64,000 bases of DNA. It comes from Borrelia anserina Es. GTDB lineage: Bacteria > Spirochaetota > Spirochaetia > Borreliales > Borreliaceae. The notes under the pieces were generated by a model. The model had not been told where the DNA came from and did not search any database. It was given only the letters and a program-made list of their open reading frames with translations. The stretch is taken from assembly GCF_001936255.1 (NCBI RefSeq), contig NZ_CP013704.1:842834-906833 (forward strand). Direction: 5' to 3'. Positions 37,988 through 47,775 of the stretch are shown here, one piece after another (position 1 is the stretch's first letter; every line of letters begins with the position of its first letter). Both the position numbers and the translations under genes were made by a program.

Positions 37988-38944
37988 ATGGAACGTTATA
38001 TTGCAATTGATGTTGGAGGTACTAATACTAAATATTCTCTTGCAGATAGTGGCGGTAATTTCCTTGATAGACATGAAGTTAAATCGGGTACTACTCATGA
38101 TGAGCAGGTTGGTATTTTAGTCGATATAATTAATTTTTATAAGAGAGACGGAAATATCAAAGGTGTTGCAATTTGTATGCCTGGGTTTGTTGATCCTAGG
38201 GGGATTGTGATTAGGGTTAATGCTATTAAGGGATTTAATAATTATCCTTTAAAGGAAAAGCTTGAGACTTTAACGGAAGTGAATGTTGAAATTGAAAATG
38301 ATGCTAATTGTGTAGCGCTGGCAGAAAAATTTAAAGGTAATGCTATTCATTCTAATGATTTTATTGCTTTAACTCTTGGAACGGGTATTGGTGCCGGGAT
38401 ATTTATGAATGGAAAACTTTTAAGAGGCTATTCTTTTATGTCTGGTGAAATTGGATTTATGATTACTAGAGGACTGAGTAATAATGTTCCTTTTAATTGC
38501 AGATGGGAGTCTATAGCTTCTGTTGCAGCTTTAAGGAAGAGGGTTGCTGAGCGTTTGGAGATGGAGTTTGATGAACTTTCTGGAGAATATGTGTTTGAGC
38601 TTGCTGAAAGTGGTAATATACATGCTAGGAATGAAATTGAGCATTTTTTTGAGACTTTATCATTTGGAATTTTTAATTTAACTTTTATTTTAAATCCTGG
38701 AAAGATCTTGATTGGAGGAGGAATAAGTTCCAGACCGGATCTGATAAGTAAAATATATGATAAATTAGAGAATTTATGGTCTTTAGAATTGGCTCATATT
38801 TATGATAATGATATTAAGAAACTTGTTAAACTTGAGACAACTAAATTTAATAATGATTCTGGTAAAATTGGAGCATTATATCATTATTTTGTTGAAAATA
38901 ACTTATTATGTGGTTTAGATGATAAAAGAGGCATGTGTTTTTAA
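37988..38944 (+). CDS. ROK-family sugar kinase
   Basis: A 318-residue protein with no N-terminal helix-turn-helix, so a kinase rather than a regulator of the ROK family. It starts with 'RYIAIDVGGTNTKYSLAD' (phosphate loop), then 'KGVAICMPGFVDPRG', 'EIENDANCVALAEK' with the catalytic Asp, and 'LTLGTGIGAGIFMNG'. The ROK zinc motif CxCGxxGCxE is missing: the sequence reads 'PFNCRWESIAS', with only one Cys. The sugar is unknown; glucose or N-acetylmannosamine are typical. ATG 37988 has GGAG six bases upstream. An earlier ATG at 37976 overlaps that site. It overlaps cutC by 26 bases. Confidence 0.85.
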   Translation: MERYIAIDVGGTNTKYSLADSGGNFLDRHEVKSGTTHDEQVGILVDIINFYKRDGNIKGVAICMPGFVDPRGIVIRVNAIKGFNNYPLKEKLETLTEVNVEIENDANCVALAEKFKGNAIHSNDFIALTLGTGIGAGIFMNGKLLRGYSFMSGEIGFMITRGLSNNVPFNCRWESIASVAALRKRVAERLEMEFDELSGEYVFELAESGNIHARNEIEHFFETLSFGIFNLTFILNPGKILIGGGISSRPDLISKIYDKLENLWSLELAHIYDNDIKKLVKLETTKFNNDSGKIGALYHYFVENNLLCGLDDKRGMCF

Positions 38945-39545
38945 TATATTGGAGGCTTTAAATGCTGTTGAGCTTGGTGCTAGTAGGATTGAGCTTTGTG
39001 AAAATACGACTTGTGGGGGAACTACACCTTCTTATGGTACCATAAAAGTTTTGAGAGAAATTGTACGGGTTCCTATTGTTGTAATGATTAGACCAAGATG
39101 TGGGAATTTTGTATATTCTAATTTAGAATTTCAAGCTATGAAAGAAGATATTAAGCTTTGCAAGAGTTTTGGAGTAGAAGGTGTAGTTTTTGGAATTTTA
39201 AAAGATGATCATAAAATTGACATAGATAGAACTAGAGAATTGCTAAGCTTAGCTTATCCTTTAAAAGTTACTTTTCATAGAGCAATCGATGAGACTTATG
39301 ATATTAGATCTTCTGTGTCTAAGCTTTTAGATATTGGTGTTCATAGAATATTGACTTCGGGAGGAAGATCGAAAGCTTCAGATTCACTTGTAGTACTTCA
39401 AGATTTAATCTTAATGGCTGGAGATAAGTTAGAAATTGTTGTTGCGGGTAAGGTTAGTAAGGATAATATTGATATTATTGATGCTATTTTGGGCGCAAGA
39501 GCTTATCATGGAAGACTTATTGTTGGTAATTTAAACGCATCTTAA
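38919..39545 (+). CDS. cutC: CutC family protein
   Basis: A 208-residue TIM-barrel protein with 'EACVFNILEALNAVELGASR' in part, 'RIELCENTTCGGTTPSYG', 'VVMIRPRCGNFVYSN', 'VTFHRAIDETYD', 'RILTSGGRSKAS' and 'LEIVVAGKVSKDN'. These are the CutC family landmarks; the old copper-homeostasis role is doubtful, and the activity is unknown. The start lies 26 bases inside the ROK gene, so they are co-translated and possibly work in one sugar or small-molecule step. The 153 bases after it, before the convergent lipoprotein gene, hold no convincing hairpin, gene or repeat. Confidence 0.88.
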   Translation: MIKEACVFNILEALNAVELGASRIELCENTTCGGTTPSYGTIKVLREIVRVPIVVMIRPRCGNFVYSNLEFQAMKEDIKLCKSFGVEGVVFGILKDDHKIDIDRTRELLSLAYPLKVTFHRAIDETYDIRSSVSKLLDIGVHRILTSGGRSKASDSLVVLQDLILMAGDKLEIVVAGKVSKDNIDIIDAILGARAYHGRLIVGNLNAS

Positions 39546-39698
39546 GGTATTTGTTAGTTAATTTTAAGATTAAATTAAGTGATATTTAGTAGTAGATTGG
39601 TATTTAGTATTTTGATGATTATACATTTTTGTGGTAAAAGAATATGATTATATTTGACCTTGAAAATGATTGATTCTGTAGGTTATGTGGAATTAAGT

Positions 39699-40583
39699 TT
39701 ATGTGGAGGATAATTCTAAGTTAGACTTCTTAGTAATTTGGTTATTTGATGCTAGATACTTGAAACCCCAATTTTTGTTTAAGATTATGTTTGTTATGAG
39801 TTTTTTAATGCTCATTTTGTTAACATTAAATTTAAGTTCTACGGTATTTTGATCTTGTATCCTAGATTGTATGGAGCTTGAGATTATTATATTTGTTGTG
39901 CTTGCTAGGAGTATTGGTATTAGTTTTTTGGATAAAATGGATAGGATTTCTGGGTTATTAGTGTTTAGATAGGCTTTTAAGTTATAATCAGTGTCACTTT
40001 TGCTATTTGCAATGAATATTCCTTTATTAAGGGGAATTGTATTTGTTTTCTTCATTTTGGTTGGTATTAGTTTAACGATATCTTTTATCCAAATAAATAT
40101 TTCATTTTGCTCGAGTATATCAATATATTTTGTTGTTAGTATGTTTTCTCTTTTATGGGTTATTTCTCTTTGATTTATTAGAATTCCTCTTTTATCTTTA
40201 GTTGGAGTGACGTATATATTTGAATTTTTGATCTTCCATTTTGGATTTGTGAAGATGTTTCCATAGGATTCAAAATTTGGATTATTTTGTATTCCCCAGA
40301 AGATGTTTTTAGGGAAATTTCCTGTTATGATTGATGAAAAAGTTTCTGGATTTTTTGTGTAACTTAAGTATATATTACCAATAGTGTTAAGTCCAATTTT
40401 GTATTTGAGTTTGAGTTCATTATGGATGAATCTGTTTTTTGATAGATTTATATAGGCGTATATATCTGATGAGGGATCTAATAGCATAATTGAAGATATG
40501 TTCTTCTTAGGTGGACAGTAAGTTAATGTTTCACATCCTATTACAAGAATAGCTGTGCAAATGTTGATAATTAGTCTGACCAT
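39699..40583 (-). CDS. Predicted lipoprotein of unknown function
   Basis: 294 residues. The leader '[20 protein letters not shown]' ends in VIGC, a good lipobox, so the protein should be lipidated at Cys17. The rest is strand-rich ('[19 protein letters not shown]', '[13 protein letters not shown]') with no recognised domain. Its start overlaps the ileS stop region by 13 bases, so it is the last gene of the pgm-clpC-ileS chain. I see nothing that points to a function. Confidence 0.75.
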   Translation of the reverse strand: MVRLIINICTAILVIGCETLTYCPPKKNISSIMLLDPSSDIYAYINLSKNRFIHNELKLKYKIGLNTIGNIYLSYTKNPETFSSIITGNFPKNIFWGIQNNPNFESYGNIFTNPKWKIKNSNIYVTPTKDKRGILINQREITHKRENILTTKYIDILEQNEIFIWIKDIVKLIPTKMKKTNTIPLNKGIFIANSKSDTDYNLKAYLNTNNPEILSILSKKLIPILLASTTNIIISSSIQSRIQDQNTVELKFNVNKMSIKKLITNIILNKNWGFKYLASNNQITKKSNLELSST

Positions 40584-43500
40584 CTTTCAATACCTATATT
40601 AATTGATATTCCATCATCTATTTCTACCTTTTCTAGTGCCTTTTCTTGATTAATATCTATTTTTAGTGTTAAGGTTTCAGTCTTAATGTAGCTTTCAAAT
40701 TGACTTATTATTTTTTTCAGTATTTCATTGCCATCTGTATGTAGTATTATGCGATCACTGACATTGAAGTTATTTTCTTTCCTTAAATTTTGTACTTTTC
40801 TTATAAGTTCTCTTGAAAGTCCTTCTAGATATAATTCTTCTGTTATCAGTGCATCTAGTCCGATTGTAATGGAATCTTTGTTTATTACTTTTAGATTTTC
40901 TCTTTCGTGTCTTTCCAGGATTATATCCTTTAATGTAATATTATATTCATTTTCTTTGATTTTAATCATATATTGATTATTATTTATTATTTTTAATATG
41001 TCTTCGTTATTTAGTTTCATTATTTCTAATGATACCGGCTTCATATTTGTACCAAGTTTACTTCCAAGTTCTCTGAAGTTTGCTTTTGCTTTATAAGTTA
41101 CAAGATCTTCTTCATTGGATTTTATTTTTATTTCTTTTGCGTTAATTTCCTCAAGTATTATTTCTTGCATTTCACTTAGTATTTGTTGTTCTTTTTTATT
41201 TTTGGTAACAACATAGATTGTACTGATAGGTTTTCGTATTTTGATGTTATGTGATGCTCTAAGTGCTCTTGCAATTGAGATTACTTTTCTTATAAAGTTC
41301 ATTTTATCTTCAAGGTCTGTATTGATAAGCTCTTTAATCTCTTGTGGATATTGTTCTAGATGGATTGATTCTTTTTCGCCTTGTATCTTCAGATTTTGAT
41401 AAATTTCTTCTGTTAAGAATGGGGTAAATGGTGCAAGCATTAACATTAGGTTCTTTAGCGCGTAATATAGTGTTTCATAGGCATCTATTTTATCATGATC
41501 ATTCTCAGATTTCCAGAACCTTCTTCTTGATCTTCTGATATACCAATTGTTTAACTTGTCGATAAATTCAAGAAGCTCTTCTATTGATTTTGTTAAATTA
41601 TACTTATCTATTTCTTCGTTTAATATTTTTTTTAGACTTTCGATTTCGCTAATTATCCATTTATCGAGGATATTGGTTTTGTGTAGATTCATGTTATTAT
41701 TAGGTTCAAAGTTGTCGATTATTGCATAGGTTATGAAAAATGAGTAAGCATTCCAGATAGGGATTATAATATTCTTTAAAACATCTCTAACTCCTTCATC
41801 GCTGTACTTTAAATCATCAGCTCTTACTACGGGACTCATTATTAGATACAGTCTTAAAGCATCTGCTCCAAATGTGTTTATTACTTTCATTGGATCTGTG
41901 TAATTTCTAAGTGATTTTGACATTTTTCTTCCGTCACTAGATAATACTAGGCCGTTAACTATTACATTTTTAAACGCTGTGCTTTCAAAAAGGGCAGTTC
42001 CTAGAATTGTTAATGTATAAAACCAACCTCTTGTTTGGTCTAGACCTTCTGCAATAAAGTCAGCAGGGAAAATATTGTGAAATTTATCTTTATCTTTAAA
42101 TGGATAATGCTTACTTGCGTAAGGCATAGAACCAGATTCAAACCAGCAGTCTAAGACTTCGCTTGTTCGAGTATATATACCACCATATTCACTAGGCCAC
42201 ATGATTTTATCAACTTTATCTTTATGTAAGTCATTTACCTTTTGTCCTGAAAGTCTTTCAAGTTCTTCTTTAGAGCCTATGCATATTTTGTTTCCTGTTT
42301 TTGAACATATCCAAACTGGTATTGGATTTCCCCAGAATCTGTTTCTACTTATTGCCCAATCGCGTGCATTTTCTAACCATTTGCCAAATCGGCCTTTTTG
42401 TAAGTGTGAAGGCATCCAGTTTATTTGTTCATTTGATCTTATGAGTTTTTCTTTTATTTTTTCAATATTTACAAACCATGAGCTTATAGGTCTGTAAATT
42501 AGGGGTGAATTTGTTCTATAGCAAAATGGATATCTGTGTAGGAAGTTTTCTCTTTTGAATAAAAGGTTCATTGATTTTAATTTTTCGATTATTTTGTTAT
42601 CTGCATCTTTAACAAATAGTCCTTCAAAATCTTTTATTTCATTTGTGAATCTGCACTCGGCATCTATAGGTATTTTTATGTCAGTTTTTGTATTTTTTTT
42701 TATTATATTATAATCTTCTTCTCCAAATGGTGCGATATGTACTATTCCTGTTCCATTGTCAGTTGTTACATATTCTGCTGTATGTATCCTGAAAGCTCCT
42801 TTATTTCGTTGATTTAGAAAATAGTTAAATACGGGTTCATATTCTATTCCTTTAATGTGTTCACCTTTGAATTGTTTTATTACTGTATATGCTTGTTCGT
42901 CTTTATAGTAATGATTTAACCTTTTTGTGGCAATTATAAATGTTGAGTCTTTTTCTTTATCAAATATTTTAGAATAATCTATGTCTTTACCAACAGCGAT
43001 TCCAAGATTTGTAGGTAATGTCCAAGGAGTTGTTGTCCATGCAAGTAAATATTCATTTCTATCTTTGATTTTAAATTTTATAGTTAGTGATGGATCGTGA
43101 ACTTCTTTATATTCTCCAAGGTTAACTTCAAAGTTTGAGAGAGGTGTTGCAAGTTTTGGTGAATATGGTAATACATAGTAGCTTTCATAAATTAAACCCT
43201 TATTGTAGAGTGTTTGAAATACCCACCATACAGATTCCATGAAGGTTATATCCATTGTTTTGTAATTGTTCTCAAAGTCAACCCATCTACCTAGTCTTGA
43301 AATTGTTTTTTGCCATTCTTTTGTATATCTAAGAACTATGTTTCTGCATTCTTCGTTAAATTTATCAACTCCGTATTGTTCTATCTCGTATCTTCCAGAT
43401 ATTTTTAAGGATTTTTCTACTTCATATTCTACGGGTAAACCATGGGTATCCCATCCGAAGTGTCTCTTAACATGTTTTCCTTTCATTGTTTTATATCTTG

Positions 43501-43705
43501 GAATTATATCTTTGATTGTGTTTGGAACAAAATGTCCAAAGTGAGGTAGTCCTGTCGCGAATGGTGGACCATCATAAAATGTAAATTCCTCACAACCTTC
43601 TCTTTGTTGCATTGATTTTTCGAAAATTTTATTATCATTCCAAAATTTTAGTATTTTTTCTTCTATCTTAGGAAAATTTACTTTATTTTCTACTTTTTTG
43701 AACAT
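40571..43705 (-). CDS. ileS: Isoleucyl-tRNA synthetase, eukaryote-like type
   Basis: Charges tRNA-Ile. 1044 residues. The class I motif is 'PHFGH' (54-58) followed by '[19 protein letters not shown]' and '[15 protein letters not shown]', the pattern of the eukaryotic-type enzymes. The second signature is 'GRKMSKS' (KMSKS at 594-598). The C-terminal region lacks the zinc-binding Cys cluster of the E. coli type and is strand-rich. Eukaryote-like IleRS is known in spirochaetes and is linked to natural resistance to mupirocin in the family. It starts 16 bases inside the clpC end. Confidence 0.95.
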   Translation of the reverse strand: MFKKVENKVNFPKIEEKILKFWNDNKIFEKSMQQREGCEEFTFYDGPPFATGLPHFGHFVPNTIKDIIPRYKTMKGKHVKRHFGWDTHGLPVEYEVEKSLKISGRYEIEQYGVDKFNEECRNIVLRYTKEWQKTISRLGRWVDFENNYKTMDITFMESVWWVFQTLYNKGLIYESYYVLPYSPKLATPLSNFEVNLGEYKEVHDPSLTIKFKIKDRNEYLLAWTTTPWTLPTNLGIAVGKDIDYSKIFDKEKDSTFIIATKRLNHYYKDEQAYTVIKQFKGEHIKGIEYEPVFNYFLNQRNKGAFRIHTAEYVTTDNGTGIVHIAPFGEEDYNIIKKNTKTDIKIPIDAECRFTNEIKDFEGLFVKDADNKIIEKLKSMNLLFKRENFLHRYPFCYRTNSPLIYRPISSWFVNIEKIKEKLIRSNEQINWMPSHLQKGRFGKWLENARDWAISRNRFWGNPIPVWICSKTGNKICIGSKEELERLSGQKVNDLHKDKVDKIMWPSEYGGIYTRTSEVLDCWFESGSMPYASKHYPFKDKDKFHNIFPADFIAEGLDQTRGWFYTLTILGTALFESTAFKNVIVNGLVLSSDGRKMSKSLRNYTDPMKVINTFGADALRLYLIMSPVVRADDLKYSDEGVRDVLKNIIIPIWNAYSFFITYAIIDNFEPNNNMNLHKTNILDKWIISEIESLKKILNEEIDKYNLTKSIEELLEFIDKLNNWYIRRSRRRFWKSENDHDKIDAYETLYYALKNLMLMLAPFTPFLTEEIYQNLKIQGEKESIHLEQYPQEIKELINTDLEDKMNFIRKVISIARALRASHNIKIRKPISTIYVVTKNKKEQQILSEMQEIILEEINAKEIKIKSNEEDLVTYKAKANFRELGSKLGTNMKPVSLEIMKLNNEDILKIINNNQYMIKIKENEYNITLKDIILERHERENLKVINKDSITIGLDALITEELYLEGLSRELIRKVQNLRKENNFNVSDRIILHTDGNEILKKIISQFESYIKTETLTLKIDINQEKALEKVEIDDGISINIGIERWSD

Positions 43706-45945
43706 AAGATTTCCTTTTGTTTGGTTTTTATGTCATTTTGGTCTAAATATATTTTTATTAGATTAATGTTGGGATTATTGAATATTTGATTAATAATTTT
43801 TTCTTCTATTTGTTCTTTTATTGCATTTAAAATGCTTCTTGCTCCAGAATTTTTGTCGTAATATTTTTTTATTATGTGATTCTTGAGAGTTTCGTCAATT
43901 TCTATTTTAATGTTCTTTAGGCTAAATTTTTGAGTAAGTTCTTTGCAATAATGAGTATAAATTAGGTTAAGATCTTCTTCTTTTAAAACATTAAGAATTA
44001 TTTTTTTTTGTATTTTATCTAGTAGTGATGATTTGAATCTTGTTTTAAGTTCATTGTTAATTTCGCTTTTGATGTTTGTATTGTTTTCTCTATTATTAAA
44101 TCCGATACTTCCTTTTCCAAGTAGTGTTTTAGTCCCAATGGATGTACTTAGAATAATAATGGCATTTTTGAAAGATATTTTATCTTCTTTATTACCAATT
44201 AGCTCTCCATTTTCAAGTATTTGTTCTATCATATTAAGTACGGAATTGTGAGCATGTTCGATGTTTTCAAATATTATGAAGGCTCTAGGATTATATTTTA
44301 ATCTATTTGTTAAAATGCCGCCGTCAGTATAGCCTGTGTATCCTGGATTTGTTCCTATTAATTTTGATATGGAAGTTTCTTCTCTATAGTCTGACATGTC
44401 TAGTTTTAGTATTGAGTTTTGATCTTCAATAATGATTTTTGATATTTCTTTTGCTATCATTGTTTTTCCACTTCCGTTCGAACCTATGAGTAGTATTGAT
44501 GTTAAAGGTTGCGTTTTGTTATTTATATCGACTTTTGTTTTGACTATCTCTATAATTATTTCGTTTATAGCATATTCTTGGCCGATTATTTTTTCTTTTA
44601 TATTAATTGCTTCTGATTTTAGTGTATCAATCTCTTCTTTTATATTAGATTTTATCTTAATATCTAATAGTTCATCTGTTGCGCTTTTAATATCCTCAAC
44701 ATTGACTATCTTTTTATTTATTGCCTGTTGTTTTTTGTGAGCTCCGGCAATGTCAATTAGATCAATTGCTTTATCGGGAAATCTTTTATTAGTTAAATAT
44801 TGTGATGATAGATTTATAACATGTTTTATGGCTTCTTTTTCGTAAGTGACACCATGATAGTCTTCAAAGTTTTTTATTATGTTATTGATTATGTTGAGTG
44901 TTTCTTTTTCATCGGGTTCTTTGATTGATATTGTTTGAAACCTTCTAGTAAATGCTTTGTCTTTAGAGATGTATTTCCTATATTCATCGTAAGTTGTTGC
45001 ACCTATAATTTGTATTGCAGAGCGAGACAAAACAGGTTTTAAAATGTTTGCTGCATCAATAGAACCTTCAGAGTTTCCAGCTCCTATTAAAGTGTGTATT
45101 TCATCAATAAATATTATTATGTCTTTATTATTTTTGATGAATTTGATTATGTTATTTAGTCTTTCTTCAAATTCACCTCTATATTTTGTTCCTGAGACTA
45201 AGTCAGAAGCATCAATTTGTAGTATTGTTTTGTTTTGTAATTTGCTTTTTATTTCTTTATTTGCAATTTTGATGGCAAGTCCTTCAACGATTGCCGTTTT
45301 TCCGACACCAGGCTCTCCTATTAGGATTGTGCTATTTTTATTTCGTCTCTCAAGTATGTTTATTAGTGTCTGGATTTCTTTTTCACGACCTACTAAGGGG
45401 TCAAGTTTTTTTTCCTTTGCAAGTGTTGTTAGGTTTTTAGCATATCTGTCAATTTCAAAGTGGTCATTTGTAAGTCTTATTTCATCTTCGAATTCTTTAT
45501 ATGTTTCAATTAGCCTTATTTTGTCTATGCTTGCTATAATATTGTCTTCGTTAAAGTTGAAGCTTAATTTATTAAGTTTATATTTCTTTAGAAGTTTTTT
45601 CGTTTTTAAAATTTGATAAAAAATTTCTTTTATGCCTATTGAGATTTTAGACTTGAAGTCTTTTTTTGTTTGTTCAATAAGGATGAAAATTTCTCTGTTT
45701 ATCTTTGGAATTATAATTTCGTTGGCACCGATTAGAACTTTTTCTAACTTTTCTATTTCGTATAATGTATCTTGCTTGATATTTTTTAAAGTCTTGGCGT
45801 CTATGTTTTTTATCTCAGACTTTTTGGGGCAAACTAATATAGACATTAATAAATGCCAGATTGAGACTTCTCTATTTTTGTTTTTTCTAGCAACTTCTCT
45901 CGCGGATACTTCGACTAGGTTTATTAAGTTTTCTGCTATATTAAT
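43690..45945 (-). CDS. clpC: Clp ATPase of the ClpC/ClpA type with a non-standard start codon
   Basis: A 751-residue AAA+ unfoldase for the Clp protease, if started at AUU at 45945. The first ATG (45846) gives 718 residues but cuts the Clp_N domain: the upstream 33 codons read '[20 protein letters not shown]' and '[14 protein letters not shown]', the expected N-domain, and have no ATG, GTG or TTG back to a stop at 45952-45954. AAA1 has '[10 protein letters not shown]' and '[10 protein letters not shown]'. AAA2 has 'GSNGSGKT', but Walker B reads 'IIFENIEHA', with Glu-Asn for Asp-Glu. The ClpP-docking loop 'GSIGF' is present. There is no long middle coiled coil. It overlaps pgm by 5 bases and ileS by 16. 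Confidence 0.85.
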   Translation of the reverse strand: MNIAENLINLVEVSAREVARKNKNREVSIWHLLMSILVCPKKSEIKNIDAKTLKNIKQDTLYEIEKLEKVLIGANEIIIPKINREIFILIEQTKKDFKSKISIGIKEIFYQILKTKKLLKKYKLNKLSFNFNEDNIIASIDKIRLIETYKEFEDEIRLTNDHFEIDRYAKNLTTLAKEKKLDPLVGREKEIQTLINILERRNKNSTILIGEPGVGKTAIVEGLAIKIANKEIKSKLQNKTILQIDASDLVSGTKYRGEFEERLNNIIKFIKNNKDIIIFIDEIHTLIGAGNSEGSIDAANILKPVLSRSAIQIIGATTYDEYRKYISKDKAFTRRFQTISIKEPDEKETLNIINNIIKNFEDYHGVTYEKEAIKHVINLSSQYLTNKRFPDKAIDLIDIAGAHKKQQAINKKIVNVEDIKSATDELLDIKIKSNIKEEIDTLKSEAINIKEKIIGQEYAINEIIIEIVKTKVDINNKTQPLTSILLIGSNGSGKTMIAKEISKIIIEDQNSILKLDMSDYREETSISKLIGTNPGYTGYTDGGILTNRLKYNPRAFIIFENIEHAHNSVLNMIEQILENGELIGNKEDKISFKNAIIILSTSIGTKTLLGKGSIGFNNRENNTNIKSEINNELKTRFKSSLLDKIQKKIILNVLKEEDLNLIYTHYCKELTQKFSLKNIKIEIDETLKNHIIKKYYDKNSGARSILNAIKEQIEEKIINQIFNNPNINLIKIYLDQNDIKTKQKEILCSKK

Positions 45946-47650
45946 ATTTTTCTATCTCCATCTTTATATTATTCATTATATCAGAAATATTATTTTTTTG
46001 TTCGTATCTTGAATATATGGATACATAAAATTTAATTTTTGGCTCTGTTCCAGATGGTCTAATGGTTATTTGTATTTCGTTTTCTAGTAAAAATCTTATT
46101 GCATTTGTAGTATATTTGTATTCTTTTATTTCGTATATGTTGTTGTTCATATCGGTTTCTTTTAATGTTTTATAGTCTATTTTTTTGATTATATTAATTC
46201 CTGCAAATTCTTTTTTGACTTCGTTTCTAAATTTTGACATTAGTTCTTCTCTTAAAGAATACCAATTACTTCCTTTAAAACTTTTATTAATTGTAAAGTC
46301 TTCATAGTATCCAAACTCTTTGTACATTTCTTGAAGATATTCACCTATTGTTATTTGATTCTTTTTTAGTGTAAGCATTAAATCACAGAATCCTTTTATG
46401 GCTGAAAATGCGTCTTTATCCCTGGTTCCAGTGCCGATTAAGTATCCATGACTTTCTTCACATCCAAAAATAAATTTTTTGTTTGGTTCTTTTAGTTTTA
46501 TCTCATCTATTAAATGTCCTATCCATTTAAATCCTGTGTATGTTCTAAGTAATGTTGAGTTGTATTTTTGGGCTATCTTATCTAGCATTGGTGTTGTAAC
46601 GAAAGAAGCTATTACAAATACTTTTTTGGGATCATTTTCTCTAGATAATAAGTAATTCATTAAAATAGATGCAATTTGGTTGCCGTTTAAAATTTTCCAT
46701 TCTTTACTTTCATTAAAGGCTATGCCTACCCTGTCAGCATCTGGATCTGTTGCGAATGCAATATCACAGTTTTCTCTCTTTGCAAGTTCTATTACTCTTG
46801 CCATGGTTACATGTTCTTCAGGATTAGGATAGTTGACTGTAGGAAATTCTGGGTCAGGGTTTATTTGACTTGGTTCAGTTATAAGTTCTACTTTACTGCC
46901 TTTGAATAATATTTTTATTATTGTTCCTCCTGTTCCATGCAAAGGAGTATATGCTACTTTTAAGTTTACATTTTTGCTTTTTTTATTGAAATCAGGAAAT
47001 TCTTCATTTATTTTATCTACATATGTCATGTCAATTTCATCATTAATCTCAATTATTACTTGCTTATTTATCCCTTCTTCTTTTGTAAGTGTCTTTGTAA
47101 TATTGGATACCTTTTGAATTTCCGATATTATACGTGTGTCGTGAGGGGATATTACTTGAACACCTCCTTTCCAATATACTTTATATCCATTGTATTTTTT
47201 TGTATTATGGCTTGCTGTTATCATTATTCCAAGATCGCATTCTAATTTTCTGACTGTATAGGATAATTGTGGTGTTGGTCTTAGATGCTTATATATATAA
47301 ACTTTGAGTCCATTTGATGCAAAGATTTCAGCAGCATCATATGCAAATTCTTTCGAGAAATGTCTTGAATCGTAACTTATTACAACTTTAGGATTTTGTA
47401 TTATTTTAAGGATATAATTAGCAATTCCTTGGCTTGCTTTTGCGACATTATAGGTATTTATATAGTATGTCCCAGCTCCAATGATGCCTCTCATTCCGGC
47501 AGTGCCAAATTCTAGTTCTTTATAAAATCTATTGTATATTTCTATCTTGTTATTTTCGATGAGTAATTTTACTGCTTCGTCCTTGAAGTATCTGTTTTTT
47601 TCAAGTTGAATATATTTTTCTAATTTTTTTTGAAGTTTGTTATTTTTCAT
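45941..47650 (-). CDS. pgm: Phosphoglucomutase/phosphomannomutase
   Basis: A 569-residue alpha-D-phosphohexomutase. It has 'FGTAGMRGIIG', the phospho-Ser loop 'ITASHNTKKYNGYK', the metal loop 'FATDPDADRVGIA', the sugar-specificity loop 'FGCEESHGYLIG' and the phosphate-binding 'RPSGTEPKIKFYV'. Length fits the PgcA/PGM2-like long group. Which hexose it prefers is not fixed by sequence. It starts a minus-strand chain of four genes and shares its upstream region with the divergent uvrB. Confidence 0.93.
   Translation of the reverse strand: MKNNKLQKKLEKYIQLEKNRYFKDEAVKLLIENNKIEIYNRFYKELEFGTAGMRGIIGAGTYYINTYNVAKASQGIANYILKIIQNPKVVISYDSRHFSKEFAYDAAEIFASNGLKVYIYKHLRPTPQLSYTVRKLECDLGIMITASHNTKKYNGYKVYWKGGVQVISPHDTRIISEIQKVSNITKTLTKEEGINKQVIIEINDEIDMTYVDKINEEFPDFNKKSKNVNLKVAYTPLHGTGGTIIKILFKGSKVELITEPSQINPDPEFPTVNYPNPEEHVTMARVIELAKRENCDIAFATDPDADRVGIAFNESKEWKILNGNQIASILMNYLLSRENDPKKVFVIASFVTTPMLDKIAQKYNSTLLRTYTGFKWIGHLIDEIKLKEPNKKFIFGCEESHGYLIGTGTRDKDAFSAIKGFCDLMLTLKKNQITIGEYLQEMYKEFGYYEDFTINKSFKGSNWYSLREELMSKFRNEVKKEFAGINIIKKIDYKTLKETDMNNNIYEIKEYKYTTNAIRFLLENEIQITIRPSGTEPKIKFYVSIYSRYEQKNNISDIMNNIKMEIEKY
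45956..45959 (-). promoter_or_regulatory. Shine-Dalgarno sequence for the proposed AUU start of clpC
   Basis: GGAG (minus strand 45959-45956) lies ten bases before the AUU at 45945-45943, within the last codons of pgm. No binding site stands before the first ATG at 45846. Confidence 0.45.
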
Positions 47651-47775
47651 GATATTTTCCTTTAGTTTGTTATTTGAGAATTTATAATTAAATTATAATA
47701 TAATGATGTCTAAATATATAATTTATAGGATTAGTTATTATATTGTGATTTGCAATATTTTTGTTTGAGGTTTTC

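Noticed and set aside
39546..39698. Gap between cutC and the convergent lipoprotein gene
   Set aside because: Looked for a terminator, small gene or repeat. Only AT-rich sequence with no stable hairpin was found.
45044..45616. 190-codon plus-strand frame inside clpC
   Set aside because: Shadow of the AAA1-coding strand; Ser/Phe/Leu-rich and without family motifs, while clpC is clear on the other strand.
47651..47775. Promoters between pgm and uvrB
   Set aside because: Several TATAAT-like boxes exist in both directions but none has a convincing -35 at the right spacing, so no single site is reported.
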